DNA from: Planococcus citri
Lineage: Eukaryota; Arthropoda; Insecta; Hemiptera; Pseudococcidae
Length of the DNA: 64,000 nt
Direction of reading: 5' to 3'
Assembly (NCBI RefSeq): GCF_950023065.1
Contig: NC_088677.1
Span: 41,618,555-41,682,554, forward strand
Shown here: one piece after another, positions 25,262 through 38,000 of the stretch
Layout of the letters: the number at the start of each line of letters is the position of its first letter
Numbering within the stretch: position 1 is the stretch's first letter
Program-made: the position numbers and the translations under genes
The notes under the pieces: generated by a model
Databases searched by the model: none
What the model was told of the DNA's origin: nothing
Seen by the model: only the letters and a program-made list of their open reading frames with translations

Positions 25262-25962
25262 GGCCCGTCACACACTTGCGCTACGCTATGTTTTAAAACG
25301 TAGCGCAAAAAAAACGTAGCACTTTTGGACAACACACTGTGGCTATACACCGCTACGCTACGTTCTGTTTTATCAGCGCTTTTGAATTGTGATAACAGAA
25401 ACTTCCACTTTTCTCAGCTTACAAATTCATTGTATAATTCATGATTTTCAACTCCTAGAGCAGTAAAATGATTTTAAAATATTGTTCAGTCTTTCTAGTC
25501 AACTCATCAACTGTCAAAAAGCAATAACTCGCCGTATAATAATTGTTCTCTTCGTTTTCGTAATCTTATTACCCCAGGCACTTCACAATTATGATGAAAT
25601 TTCAGCTTCATAGGAGCAAAAACCAAGTCTTGGAGTAATAAAACACTGTATCCGTACTTCTTCTAACGGATTGTGAAATTAATTACTCTCAAGAATTAAT
25701 TATTTAGTTTATATATTTCATGAAAAAGTCAAAAGTGCAACTGCATATCACGTTATCACTATTCCGACCAATCAGAGATCAGCTACGTTTTAAAACGTAG
25801 CGCAGTTTTGTAGATCATCTACAAAACTCGGCTACGTTTTCAAAACGTAGCGCATTCAAAACGTAGCGTAGCGTTAGTGTGTGGTCCTACATATACCTCA
25901 ATGAAACTAACTTCGCTACGCTACGTTTTAAAACATAGCGTAGCGCAAGTGTGTGACGGGCC
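25262..25962. mobile_element. PIF/Harbinger-like MITE
   Basis: 701 bp bounded by a TTA duplication (25259-25261 and 25963-25965). Terminal inverted repeats begin GGCCCGTCACACACTTGCGC and run on as alternating palindromes with the core CTACGTTTTAAAACGTAG. TTA duplication plus a GGCCCGTCACAC start is typical of PIF/Harbinger; there is no transposase. Copies of the CTACGTTTTAAAACGTAG palindrome recur inside both subterminal regions (around 25285-25345 and 25780-25945). It lies in the divergent spacer between XPG and Su(H). Confidence 0.85.
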
Positions 25963-25965
25963 TTA

Positions 25966-28900
25966 AAGTTGCATTTTTGCAGATGTCAACAAGAGCGCTC
26001 TCTACAATAATTTTCACTTCATTGTTCGCCCTTCTCCCGCTCACCTACGGCCTACTGCCTACTGGCAATTTCCCCGCGGTTTTTTAAATTCATTTTATTC
26101 ATTTTTTTTAAATTTGAAATTTTGATTGTTAGTTTGTTACCTTACCTAGGTACATTATTTTCATTTTTAATCGCGCGCATTCGTTACTGTTTTCTTTTCT
26201 GCAATATTTGCATCATATTTCGTTTTGTTCCGGCATGGTTCCGGCCTCTGGCCTCCGGGTTTCCGGTTTTCATTATTGGATATTTTTATACCTAACTTTT
26301 AAATTTTATTTGTTTTAGGCCTAGTCTGCCTAGTCCTAATGCTACTTACTTCTACCCTACGCGTACGCTGCTTTCGAGTCCTTCGCACCTTCGCAATCGA
26401 AATGTTAACGACGTATACTACTAACCTACATTTTGTAGCAGTAGCATATTCTTCAATAAATCGTAAAACTTCAGATTTTTGCTTTTTTTGCTGGCATACC
26501 TAATTAATGCTAAGTGTTGAGTTTTGAAAAATAACATTTTCGGTAAATCAATGCGTGGGTACATTATTTTAAATTTTTAAAACATATAATCAAATCACAC
26601 ATACTTTTCATACGAAAGTTGTGCTCCTTCCTCATCGTCTTATTTTTTCCAGCACCGAGTCATAAGTAATCTATCTTTGAGAGCTGCAAACCAAACGATA
26701 CATTTCTGATTTTAAACAACTATAGTTACCCATCTCATTTCATTTATTTCATTCTGAATGTTAATTTTATTGCAAATTTGAATCTAATCAGTAATATTAT
26801 TTGTAATCTATAATCAATTTTCATTTACACGTGTACATACAATAACTAATAAGTTCGTACATATTTAATTTACCTACCTATACCTATACTTACGTTCACC
26901 AACTAGAAATTTGAAAAGGTTGAAATTTTATTTTTAATAAGATATGGTTTCCATCTTTTGGTTTTTGTAAGTTCAGTTAACTGCTATTGGAAAAATTTGA
27001 CAGGACAAGCGAACAGCGGGATTGCGGAAAAAAGAACACTTCGAAGTTCACTCTACGTCTACTATCTAGAGTCAAGGAGAATCTACTCTTTGCTTTTACA
27101 TGGAATGCTTAACTTGGTGTTGCAGAAAATTTTAAAATCTTCCAAGCATTTTTTCATAACCCGCTAGTGTTCAGTGATAGTATCTGACGCATCTGATGAA
27201 AGAAATTCCGGTGTCAATATACTTATCTCTTTCCTAAAATTACTGGTTTTACTGTAAATCCATCTCTACGAGACTCCTGTCCGGACTCCGGAGTTCTTGA
27301 TTTTGGATCTGCACTTCGATCAGTGGAAATTATGACCGTTCTCAAGATCACGTTGATCGTAATTTTTGTTAATTCAAAATCGTCAAATTATTGATGATTC
27401 GATCAAATGTTGAACCCAACTCATTTTATAGTTACCTCTAGGTAAGAGATAATTATTTCTGCACTGTTTTGAAAAAAAAGAAAAGGCGAACAGACAAAAT
27501 AGGCTGCGATGAAATCAGCAGACAGTGTATAAACTTTAATCTCAAATAAAGTCAGAATTGGAAAATACTTAATTGCATCGAATTAAATACGTACATGTAT
27601 TAAGAATAGGAGCAAACATTTTGTTAGGCCAAAAAATAACCTATTTACGAGATCATATCACATCAGACATCACACGCTTGTAAAGCGCTCTCTCGTCAAT
27701 ATAAAATAAATACTTACGTCTACGTACTTGAAATTTATAAAATTCTAAAATAGGTAAAATAAAAAAAGTCAACAGCCGAAAACTGCAAAACGTATTTTCT
27801 GTTGATGTAGGTATTAGCCTACCGTTTTTATAGTATTTACAACTTTTTAAAAAATCATCACACGAAATGATACGATATTGCACATGTAAGAATTCAATAG
27901 CTAGGCTTATACTTTCAACGCTTTTTTTCTTCTTGTTGGTAATTACTAATTATCTTAGTTAAAAATATACGAGGAACATGAGTTGAAAATTAGATTGTCA
28001 CGAATCAAATGATGATATCATATTATACCAATACCACCGAGTTTAACATTCGGTTTAAATGATTTTGCTGCAGAGTACATTGTACGAAAATATTGCTAGG
28101 GGTTCAAAACTTGGACCACGTGTGTTTAAGTGTTGCAAATTTGTACTATACAAATTACAAAAATACTTGAGATCGAAGATACCTATTAGGTACCTGCCTA
28201 TTATATAAGTATAACTATTTTGTGGTTGATACGAATGAATACCGATAATTATGAATTATTATTATTGGGTAGGTATTGTACCTATGTTTATGTAATGTAC
28301 CTCCCTAATAATATAAAACTACTCCTTACATACGATATATTTTACCAAATGTTAGGAGGTAGGTTTAGGCACAAAATTATTTTTGAACTATGCAAAAGGC
28401 CTGAAAAGTTTCTCCAGACTACAGTCGAGAATGACTTTCGTGACGATTTTTATTATGATGATAATGAATAATTTCAAATTGCCTACATTGCTACTTAATT
28501 TTATTAATTCGAAGAATTAAAATTTCATTCTGTATACGTGAAAAGTAAATCGTTCGCAGACAAATTACACACTTATATAGGTATGTCCACTGATTGATCT
28601 ATGCGTTTTTGGGTATGAGTATGAGTTCATTCAATTATTTCTCGAAATATTTTCAAGTAGGTACCGTTTAAAAGCCGACGTTTATCTTGGTACGTAATAC
28701 GTATTAATATTACGCTCGTATATGACTATATGTACGTGATAGCAAAGAAATCCATACGTTCAAACTTCAAACATTTATTTGAAGTTTCTATTACATTCAA
28801 GCCTAGATTCCAAGGCGTAATTAAACCACAATAGAATCTACCATCATATTAAATGAGCGATGAATGCAGTAAAAACTTAGATCTGATTTAGTAATCATTG

Positions 28901-28980
28901 ATTTTATAACTTTTTGAGTGGAGTGGGAAAATGATTTGAAGATGGTCACGGGTAAGGCCAGGCAGAGGTGTCGAGAGTTT
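25966..28980. other. Intergenic between XPG and Su(H), no gene seen
   Basis: Several 60-80 codon frames occur (for example 26958-27167 and 28220-28471), but none resembles a known protein or is flanked by good splice sites. Nothing else identified. Confidence 0.5.
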
Positions 28981-28989
28981 GAATAAGCG

Positions 28990-29290
28990 TGAAGCGGGGG
29001 AAGCGGTTCTAGAGCAGTTGTTCACATTCCCACGTTTTCTATTGGCCAAATAATCCCTCTCTTTTTCTTGTCTAACCAAAAATGCCATGATGATTGTAAT
29101 GTTTCTGTTTTGTCGTAAAGTTAATTTAATTTGGTTAAATGTTATGAAATTCAGGAAAGTACGATGAATTCATGCTAAACTCATTCAAATATTGTAAAGA
29201 GTGCTGTGTGGCAGTGTGATGGTGTTATCTAATAAAAAACCGTAAAAATCCGTTATTGAAAATGTGATTTGTGCTCTGTTTACAAATTGT
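28990..29290 (+). promoter_or_regulatory. Candidate Su(H) promoter block, copy 1
   Basis: The less AT-rich stretch GAAGCGGTTCTAG, TTCCCACGTTTTCTATTGGCC (inverted CCAAT) and AATCCCTC, followed by CCATGATGATTGT. The same order of motifs recurs at 33355-33620. Its position about 1.7 kb upstream of the Su(H) start and the CCAAT box suggest a promoter for a 5' non-coding exon. Confidence 0.4.
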
Positions 29291-30661
29291 CTATTTTTGA
29301 AAAAATATTTTTCTGATGAATGGTGATTATTTGTGCGTTGATAATTTGAGTGTTTCAACTTCTCTATAATTTTTCATTTTTGTAAGTTTTCATTCAATTG
29401 TGCTCATTTTATTTTAACATTGATCGCGGTATAAAACTATAAAACCCAGAATCGATTAAAACCGGTTGACAAAAATTATCAACGTTATTTCTCCTATTTC
29501 GGTAGTGATAACAGATGTTTTCGCGAACTTCGTCGATTTTCATTATTTCAGCATAATTCAACCGAATATGTGGTATTTTCGCTGGTTATTTATTTTCCAC
29601 GGTGGTAATGATTTACACGTTCACTATTTTTCTAAAAATCTTCCTGAAATGATTCATTTTCGAAATAAATTTGAGAAAATAGCTTTTAAAACCTAACACT
29701 CATTTGGATTTAATTGTCACACATTTCATTAACCGTCGTTTTGTGATACTTCCGTCGGTCCTTATGGGAGATGTTTTTAAACTGAGAGAAAAACAGAAAA
29801 TCAAATGGAAAAGTTATATAAATGTTATCACTGATCAGTCATAACGTTCATCATTTGATCACTTGTGGGTAATGTAATTATTCGTATATATCACCCAATT
29901 TCGGTGTCACGATTCGTACGAAATTCCATTTCAAATCCTTTTCATAATTTTAATCTTACGAGATTTATTTTTTTATTTAGTGAGAAATTTACATGAAATG
30001 TAAATTAATATGAAGTTCTCTAAAACTGATGTTACAGGAGACATTTCGCTGGAACAAAAACATTTGTGATTTTTGAGAGAATCTAATCCTGGAATCCGCT
30101 AGAATCGAGACTAGATCGTTTGAAAGCGAAATCAATCAGGTATTTTAATATGCTATATTTATCATCTCGAAGGAACGTTGTTAATAACATGAATAATCTT
30201 TGATTATTAATGATCTTTATCATTTGAAAATATTCACATAAATTCGGTATTGTTCGAATTTAAGAAAAGATAATATATCGTGCTTCATTTCCTCTAGTCA
30301 GACTTCAAAAATACATACCTACATATGAGTAAGGATGAATAATATTACATTATGGAAATTCTACCTACTTTCGAGAACTAAATGATACATTTATTATAAT
30401 AGTAATTTTGAATAGTCAGCTTGCTTGAGAACGTTCAACTTCCATTACCTTATTGACATTCTGTAAGATGCCGAAATCATTGTGAAATTTCAATTTTAAA
30501 TGGCAAAAAAAAAACCATTTTATTTTTGATATGTGTCGATTCTGGGTGGGTTAGGTCTGTAAATTATCACTGTTAGCTGTCTTATAATGATTACAATTTT
30601 ATTCAACATGATTACGCATAACTTTTCATATCATTCACTAATAATTGGAGTATATTTTCAG

Positions 30662-30740
30662 ACACAATGAACGGAATTGCCGGCGAAATTGTGCGGCACA
30701 TCTGAGCGGAAAAGAATTCACGAAATTGCTTTAAAAGAGA
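30662..30740 (+). promoter_or_regulatory. Su(H) 5' UTR segment with upstream ORF
   Basis: Begins at a good acceptor (tatattttcag, 30661), so at least one upstream non-coding exon is expected. An upstream ORF of 12 codons (ATG at 30667, stop at 30703-30705) precedes the main ATG at 30741 in another frame and could lower translation of Su(H). Confidence 0.5.
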
Positions 30741-32156
30741 ATGCCGCATCAATACGGGATGGCCTACAGTCTTCAGTATCGGAGTGGAGAACGTCGGCTC
30801 ACCCGTGAAGCGATGGAACGATATTTGAGGGAGCGAAACGACATGGTCATCGTTATCCTGCACGCCAAAGTCGCTCAAAAATCGTACGGTAACGAAAAAC
30901 GATTTTTTTGTCCACCTCCTTGTATCTATCTTAACGGAGAAGGCTGGCGTATGCGCCAAGAACAATTGAACCGAGACGGTGATCCTGAACATCCAACGCA
31001 GTTGTGCGCTTTCATCGGAATTGGTAACTCAGATCAGGATATGCAGCAATTGGACTTGAACAATGGAAAAACGTATTGCGCTGCCAAAACTTTATACATA
31101 TCTGATTCAGACAAACGGAAACATTTCATGTTATCGGTAAAATTATTTTACAGTAATGGACACAGTATTGGATTTTTCAACAGTAAACGTATCAAAGTTA
31201 TTTCAAAACCTTCTAAAAAGAAACAGTCGTTGAAAAACGCCGATCTGTGTATCGCCAGTGGAACCAAAGTAGCATTATTTAATAGATTACGCTCGCAGAC
31301 AGTGAGCACGCGGTATTTGCACGTTGAAAATAATAATTTTCACGCCAGTTCTACCCAGTGGGGAGCGTTTACGATGTATCTTTTGGACGACGACGAAAGC
31401 GAAAGTGAGGAATTCGTTGTAAGGGATGGATACGTGCATTACGGTAGCACAGTAAAATTAGTTTGTAGCGATACCGGTATGACTTTACCGAGATTAATTA
31501 TTCGAAAAGTGGACAAACAGATGGCATTACTTGAAGCCGACGATCCGGTCTCGCAATTGCATAAATGCGCATTTTACATGAAGGATACAGAACGCATGTA
31601 CTTGTGTTTATCTCAAGAACGAATTATTCAATTTCAATCGACACCCTGTCCGACTGAAACGAACAAAGAAATGATCAATGACGGAGCTTGTTGGACCATA
31701 ATTAGTACCGATAAAGCCGAGTATCAATTTTACGAAGGTATGGGTCCAGTCAAATCACCGGTCACTCCGGTACCCATCGTGAATAATTTGAATTTAAATG
31801 GTGGTGGCGAAGTAGCCATGTTAGAACTATCGGGGGAAAATTTCAGCCCTTATTTAAAAGTATGGTTCGGCGAAGTCGAATCGGAAACTATTTACCAGTG
31901 TCTGGAAAGTATGCTGTGCGTTGTACCAGACATATCTTCGTTCAGAGGAGAATGGTTATGGATCCGGCAACCTACGCAAGTTCCCATATCGTTGGTTCGA
32001 GATGATGGTATTATCTACGCTACTGGCCTCACATTTACTTATACTCCAGAAACTGTGCCTAGATCTTTATGTCCGCAACCCGACAATATCATCAGGCATA
32101 ATCATTCAGATCGTATTAATGAAGATATCCATTGGCCTCAAAACGCAGGATTATAA
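30741..32156 (+). CDS. Su(H): Suppressor of Hairless / RBPJ (CSL), Notch-pathway transcription factor
   Basis: 471 aa in a single exon. CSL proteins bind GTGGGAA-type sites, repress with Hairless and SMRTER-like corepressors, and activate with the Notch intracellular domain and Mastermind. All three domains are complete. The N-terminal Rel-like domain starts at RLTREAMERYLRERND and includes SYGNEKRFFCPPPC and IGIGNSDQDMQQLDL. The beta-trefoil contains ASGTKVALFNRLRSQTVS, FHASSTQWGAF and LPRLIIRKVDKQMALL. The C-terminal Ig-like domain runs from VTPVPIVNNLNLNGGG to GLTFTYTPE. Most of the core is identical to the fly protein as I remember it. The tail after TFTYTPE is only about 28 residues, and the low-complexity arms of fly Su(H) are absent. 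Start chosen at 30741, ten codons before LQYRSGERRL; there is no other in-frame ATG upstream in the exon. Confidence 0.95.
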   Translation: MPHQYGMAYSLQYRSGERRLTREAMERYLRERNDMVIVILHAKVAQKSYGNEKRFFCPPPCIYLNGEGWRMRQEQLNRDGDPEHPTQLCAFIGIGNSDQDMQQLDLNNGKTYCAAKTLYISDSDKRKHFMLSVKLFYSNGHSIGFFNSKRIKVISKPSKKKQSLKNADLCIASGTKVALFNRLRSQTVSTRYLHVENNNFHASSTQWGAFTMYLLDDDESESEEFVVRDGYVHYGSTVKLVCSDTGMTLPRLIIRKVDKQMALLEADDPVSQLHKCAFYMKDTERMYLCLSQERIIQFQSTPCPTETNKEMINDGACWTIISTDKAEYQFYEGMGPVKSPVTPVPIVNNLNLNGGGEVAMLELSGENFSPYLKVWFGEVESETIYQCLESMLCVVPDISSFRGEWLWIRQPTQVPISLVRDDGIIYATGLTFTYTPETVPRSLCPQPDNIIRHNHSDRINEDIHWPQNAGL

Positions 32157-32896
32157 CGTTTATGTAAGGGCGTACAACGCCTAAATTTTAAATTTATCGA
32201 TGGGATCAAAAATATAATCCGACGCGTTATCTTTAAAATGGATATTTTCTTTTCAAAAGTAAAGTGAGACTTTTTTTTTTATTGTTTTCTTGATGAAAGA
32301 ACCCTTTCACTTTTGAATGCCTGTATTTATTTTTTCAAACTGCTGAATGTAGTTTTATTATTAACGAATGTAAAGCATTGAAATCCCATTCGATCCAAAT
32401 GTATTTTATTATTTTCAAATTCCATGCTAGTCTTTTACAAATTGTACTTATTTATTCTGAACATATTTTTCGAGTGATGTTTTCATAAAAATTGTAAAAA
32501 TATTTCTTATGTTTTTATATTACTTTTTTTTCATCGTTGATTTCGATTTGAAAGTATTTCGTATCGTGTACATCGAATCATATGTATTTTGTAATTGTAA
32601 TCAATGGTATAATTTCAAGAGGACTTTAAAAATCTTGTTAGAGGAGTTTTGTTTTCTGTGATTTTTAATTACATAGGTAGTATTTATATGCCTGTAAGTT
32701 TTGTAGCATTCGATTTTCAATTATGTTCTCGTATTGAATTATTTACGCTTTTAAAGTGCCCGCCTGTAAACATATTAATCCCGGAGATTTTCAGGACAAG
32801 ATATTTTTTTTCATTGTAGATAATTTTTTAATTTTGCATTTCTAACTAGAAACGTGTCATACTATTGTTAATGTGAGATTGTGTGTATAATGGGAA

Positions 32897-32906
32897 AATA
32901 AATAAA
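32897..32906 (+). promoter_or_regulatory. Poly(A) signals, Su(H)
   Basis: Overlapping AATAAATAAA about 740 bp after the stop. The 3' UTR 32157-32896 is very T-rich and has no other feature. Confidence 0.65.
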
Positions 32907-33354
32907 TTTTTTCTATTCTACATACATCCGCTTATTTACTGCGCATTTGCTGCTCTAGGCATTTCTTTGCAGAGAATTGGAAACATTTTATGGTACAGTT
33001 CGTACGATATGTCTGATATAAATACCTATTGCATTTAGATACTGTAGGAATGTGGATTTTTTCAGAAAGATTAGGTACAAATGCGATAAAATTCTATGTT
33101 TTGAGTAAAGCTCTGATGTATTAATACTCGTAGGTACATATTAGTCTATTAATATGTTGACAAACGATTGATAATAACATGATTTAAATTATGACTGCCA
33201 ATTCGCGCTAGATAAACATTTGCAATCGTTCGCATTCCCATTTTCTTACATATGTGCTGACAGGCCTGTCGGCTACCGGCGTTTAGAAGTGTACTGAGAC
33301 TACTGCGAACAGTTCTCGTCTTTTTTCACTGTTGGGGAACCACGGCTACCAGGA

Positions 33355-33620
33355 GAGAAGCGGTTCCAAACAGGTGTTTACTTTCCCACGCTCTCTATTG
33401 GCTAGTAATCCCTCCCTTTTCCTCGTTATCCATGCTGAAAATACCATGATTCTGTTTAATTGACTCGATTTTGATGTAAAATTGAAAATGATTATCGTGC
33501 AAAAAACTGAATTCGTTGCGAAAATTATGCTTCCGTAATGCCGAGCAATTTTATAATCTTATCTAATGAATTTAGAAGGAACTGTCGCGATTATGATTGG
33601 TTTATAAATTGTGTTTCACG
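33355..33620 (+). repeat. Promoter-like block, copy 2, downstream of Su(H)
   Basis: Shares an ordered series of words with 28999-29290: GAAGCGGTTC, TTCCCACG, TCTATTGGC, TAATCCCTC, ACCATGAT, TGAATTC, TTATCTAAT, ACAAATTGT/ATAAATTGT. Same orientation, clearly diverged. No RBPJ-like coding sequence follows it. Confidence 0.5.
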
Positions 33621-33639
33621 AAGTATTGCGTGAGATGCA

Positions 33640-35098
33640 AAAATTAAAATGTTAGAATTTTGGAAACTTCTGGTGGGATGTTCGTAATTCGTATACCTAC
33701 ATACGACTGGTTAAGATGCTCAATTTCGTGTTCTGTTGATTTCCTAAAAATTTTCACGTGTATTTTTGTATCAAGTGAATATCTTGAAACATTCCTAAAT
33801 AATCCTAGTGATGATTTTAAAAATCACTTTTCAACTAGGTGATACCTACACGGCTACACGTAAATTTTTCCATTGAATTATAAAATGTTAAACGTTATTA
33901 ATTCATTTTTAATATGATACTGCATGTACCTCTGTCCTCTACCTACCTATTGTCAATTGAATAAATTGTCTTATTTTTTAATTTTATTTTCAAGATCAAT
34001 TTTGATATTTTCATGATAGGCCTATGATGTTTCATACACAATCGTGTTATTTTGAGAGAAAATGGATTGAAATGCTACAAAACTTCGTTTGGGAAAATTG
34101 CAGAGCTTAAATGGATTGGATTGGCCGATTGGCAAAGGCTAAGGGAGAGAGAATGGCATTAATTCTCTCAATCTTTCCCTCTTGTGTAGCGATTCTATTA
34201 CTTTTTGCACAATGCACTCTACTAGAGACTTATCGAGACAGAGTATAGCGCAAAAGTATGGTGCGGGGTCGAATGAAAAATTCCTACCGAAGTCAAAATT
34301 GTAATTTTGTAATTATGAAGGAATTTCAACACCTAAATAGGTACATATTTTAGCACAGGCATTTCAACGCATTTTTCTTTCTATATAGAATCTCCACAAA
34401 AAATCACATTCTTGACTCGCGTAACAGAAGATTTAATCGACAGCTGCTAAATTTTCTGAGAGAATCTTCGAATCTAAAACTTGCCCCTAGAAGCTTTGTT
34501 GGAAGACGTATATGAAAATAATTTGGGATTAAATTTATAAATTTTTTTTAATAATTATGTAAGTACGCCGAGTTTTACAAAGTCGATGTAAATATATACA
34601 CAAACATTTATTTACGCGTAAACGAAAACAACAATGTCCTCCAATTATTAAATAAATTAAAACAACGTAGTTCAATTACAAATTCGCATAACATTAAAAA
34701 AAATTAAATAATGATTTATCACACGAACACGATGGACGGACCTGTATTAATTTTCAAAACATGAATAATACAACAATACCATAAAATTTCGCAAAAAAAA
34801 AATTGATTAACAACCAATACAATGTAAGGTAATACCATTTAATGGAATGAAAAAAACATAATACTGTCATTCATAAACTTTGGGGGAAAAACGCGAGCAT
34901 TACCGTAATAATAAATTTTGAAGGATTATGTAAGATTGACAATGCTTAAAATTACAAAATGTAAGTATGTGTTTTTCAAAAAATGAATTGATAATTAATC
35001 CCGAACGTTTTACAAAAAAAAAATGAATTGATAATCAAACGCGAATAAATAATTACGATAAGAAAACAATACTGATGTCAGTTAATACTACTTTAATA
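33640..35098. other. Spacer between Su(H) and crinkled
   Basis: No gene seen. Contains the 3' UTR of the - strand myosin gene, with AATAAA (- strand) at 34607-34612, about 490 bp past its stop. Confidence 0.5.
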
Positions 35099-38000
35099 TC
35101 ACTTAATACGTAAACTTTTCTGCTTATTCATGTTGGTTAACATTAATGATATATAGGAAGTCAATAAATCGTCCATTTTATACCCCAAAGAAGTTTCGCA
35201 TAGAAGCTTCGATCCTCTAACTAAATTACCAATCGTCATATGGAAATATGTATTACCCGAAGACCAATTTGAAATTCGAGTAAATGGATGCGTAACTAGA
35301 ATTTCCTGTGAACAATAATTCGTGAAATTATACGTTCAATGTAACATTGCTGGGTACCAGGTAGGTAGTCACAAAAAATAAAAATAAAAAAACTTACTTT
35401 TGTTTGAGGATGAATTAAACTAACTCCGTGTTTATTAATCGCTATCAGTAATAATTCGGGGTAGTTAGGTTCAGTGGTTTGTTTTACTTCGAAGAAAGCC
35501 GAACCAAAAGTTGGCCATCGATAAATTACTTTTAGAAATGTTATTTTTGCGTCTTCAGGACTCATACCTATAAAAAAAAAAATTAAAAAAATGAATCGCG
35601 TCGTAAAATTATTTCATTTCAACCTGGGATAAAATATTCTCTACAGGTACGTATACATCGCTTATGAAAATAATTTCCGATTAGCTTTTGACGCCTTCAA
35701 AGAGAAGTGAAGAGGTCCAATTTAAGATCAGAAATCATATTTTTCCGTGAATTAAAAACAAGGATCCATCCAGAACTTTAGGAACCTACTAACCTGCATC
35801 TTGATTATACGACGCAATAATGGCTCTTTTCCATTCGGCAGAATTCTGCATTTTCAGTAAATCACCGGGGACTAATTCTCTCAGCATTTGACTGCCAAAA
35901 AAAAAGGGGGATATCGTAAGATTAATAATTTTAAAATTAAATCATATTTATCCTTCGATATAATATAAAACTTACGGAATAGCTTGTAACTCTTGTTTAC
36001 TTTCACCGAATCGCACACGATACACGAGAGCAGCTAATCGAGCAGCTTCTTCTTTAGTGCATTTATGATACCCTGTAAAAAAAATTGATAAAATTACTCG
36101 ATTTAGATAATTGTTTCAACTATTTTTTCCTCAAAATTTTCTTCAATTACCTCGTAATAATTTTGGTAACTCTTGATGAAAATGAAATATAAGATCAGCA
36201 TTTCGATCTTTACCCGGTACGGTGTTGGTCCATAATTTTTTCATGAAAAATACTTGGTAAGTGAATTGAGGAGTAATTCCTGATAAAATATAAACATCCG
36301 CAAAAATTATAATTTAAATACGAATAAATAAAAAGTAAATAAGTGAAATACGTACCGTCTCGTGCCGGACGTGCTTTCTTAATCCAGTCAGTAAGATGTC
36401 TGACGAAATCAAAAAAGAAATCTCCTTCCGGAACAGATATGACTTTATCAGCTATTTTAACAAATAAACTGAAACCTTCGCAACTTCTCAAGTTCAAACG
36501 TTGAGCAATATTCGAGCAAAAATCTTTGGCTCTGGTAGAAGAATCCACTTCGAATGCCTAAACAAAGATCGTTATGTAGTCGAAATACCTTGAAACATTG
36601 AATAAGATGTGCAAATTAAATACTTTACCTCGTCGGTATCATCGGGAAAATACACTTTATGAAATATTTGGGTAGTTTTATGTTGAATTGCTTCCACTTC
36701 TACTTGATGAGGAGGATATTTTCTTTGGCCGTTCCTTAATGTTTTTTGTAACCGTTGCAATGAATCTTGAGATATCGGATGTCTTCTAGTTCGCAGAAAT
36801 TGAGTCAATTCCTAAAAATACAAATAAAATTAATCAGAGCGACGAAATTTAAAAAAAATTCTCAGCAGTGAAAATGAAAATCAACCTTGAGTAATATCTG
36901 ACTACAAGCGAATAACCCAGTAGCCAACCACATCAGTTCCCAGCCTCTTTCTTCGCTCAATCTATTTCGATTATCGGTCAACTGTCTCATGATCTGGCAA
37001 TAAATTTCATCCCTCAGGATTTCCTAAAAATCACAAAATACATCGGCGGTAATTAAAAAATGAAATTCATGGAAGAGAAGATCATTACAGTAAAGAATTG
37101 ACCAACGTGTTTCAATGGCCCCTCGAATATTTGATCGGTGTATTCATTTCCCATTCGCCGTTTAGCTGGTAAATCTCCCATATACTTTAAAATGGCGGTG
37201 AATGCAAAACATGCTTCTTCGGCAAGTTCTTCTTTGCCAATGAGTTTCTGTAATAATGGTTGTTTCATCGGTTCTCTGGTGTGTCTCCATAGGTCATCGC
37301 CGTTACCTCTTCTAGCTGACGTTAAAGTTAACGCTTTGGACATTGTTCTTTTAGGCGGAACTCTGTCAAAAAACACCGATTAACATTTCACGGAGAACAT
37401 AAAAATTACAAAATATGCAAATTGATTGTGCGTATTTTGATCCCACTATCTATAGATACCTAAAATGATCGACAGCATAATCCATCAAGGTGTGAGGCTT
37501 TTCTCGCGTTTCTGTACCGTTAACATGATGAGCGTATAATCTTCTACCTTGATCTGCTGCTTCCAAGCTAAATAAGGCCTGAAATAAGAGAACATCGCGT
37601 GATTTCGGTTCTCAATTTTTAAATAAATCTTCGCTTCTTAATAAAAAAATTACCAATATATCATTCGGTGGTTTCGTCAATGTCGGTAACACATAAACTG
37701 TTTCTGCCGGAAAATCGCCTTTCTCGCTGGTTCTTTCACAGCGTCCAACACACCACCCAGAATTAATCACTGTTTCTCCGGTACTATCGTCTTCTAAAAT
37801 TATTAAATCGCCTTTTCTGAACGATAAAAATGACGAGCCTTCACCTGTAGCAAGAAAACAATAAAATTATCTACACGTCCAGAACTTCTTCATCTTCAAA
37901 TCACCTTGAGGGAAATCTCACCAGGAGTTTTATAATCCTGTAGCGCGATAACAAAGCTGGACCGTTTTTTCAATCCTTCTAAAAAGTATATCACAAGATC

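Noticed and set aside
30612..30992. 126-codon antisense frame over the Su(H) start
   Set aside because: Shadow of the conserved Su(H) coding strand; no similarity of its own.
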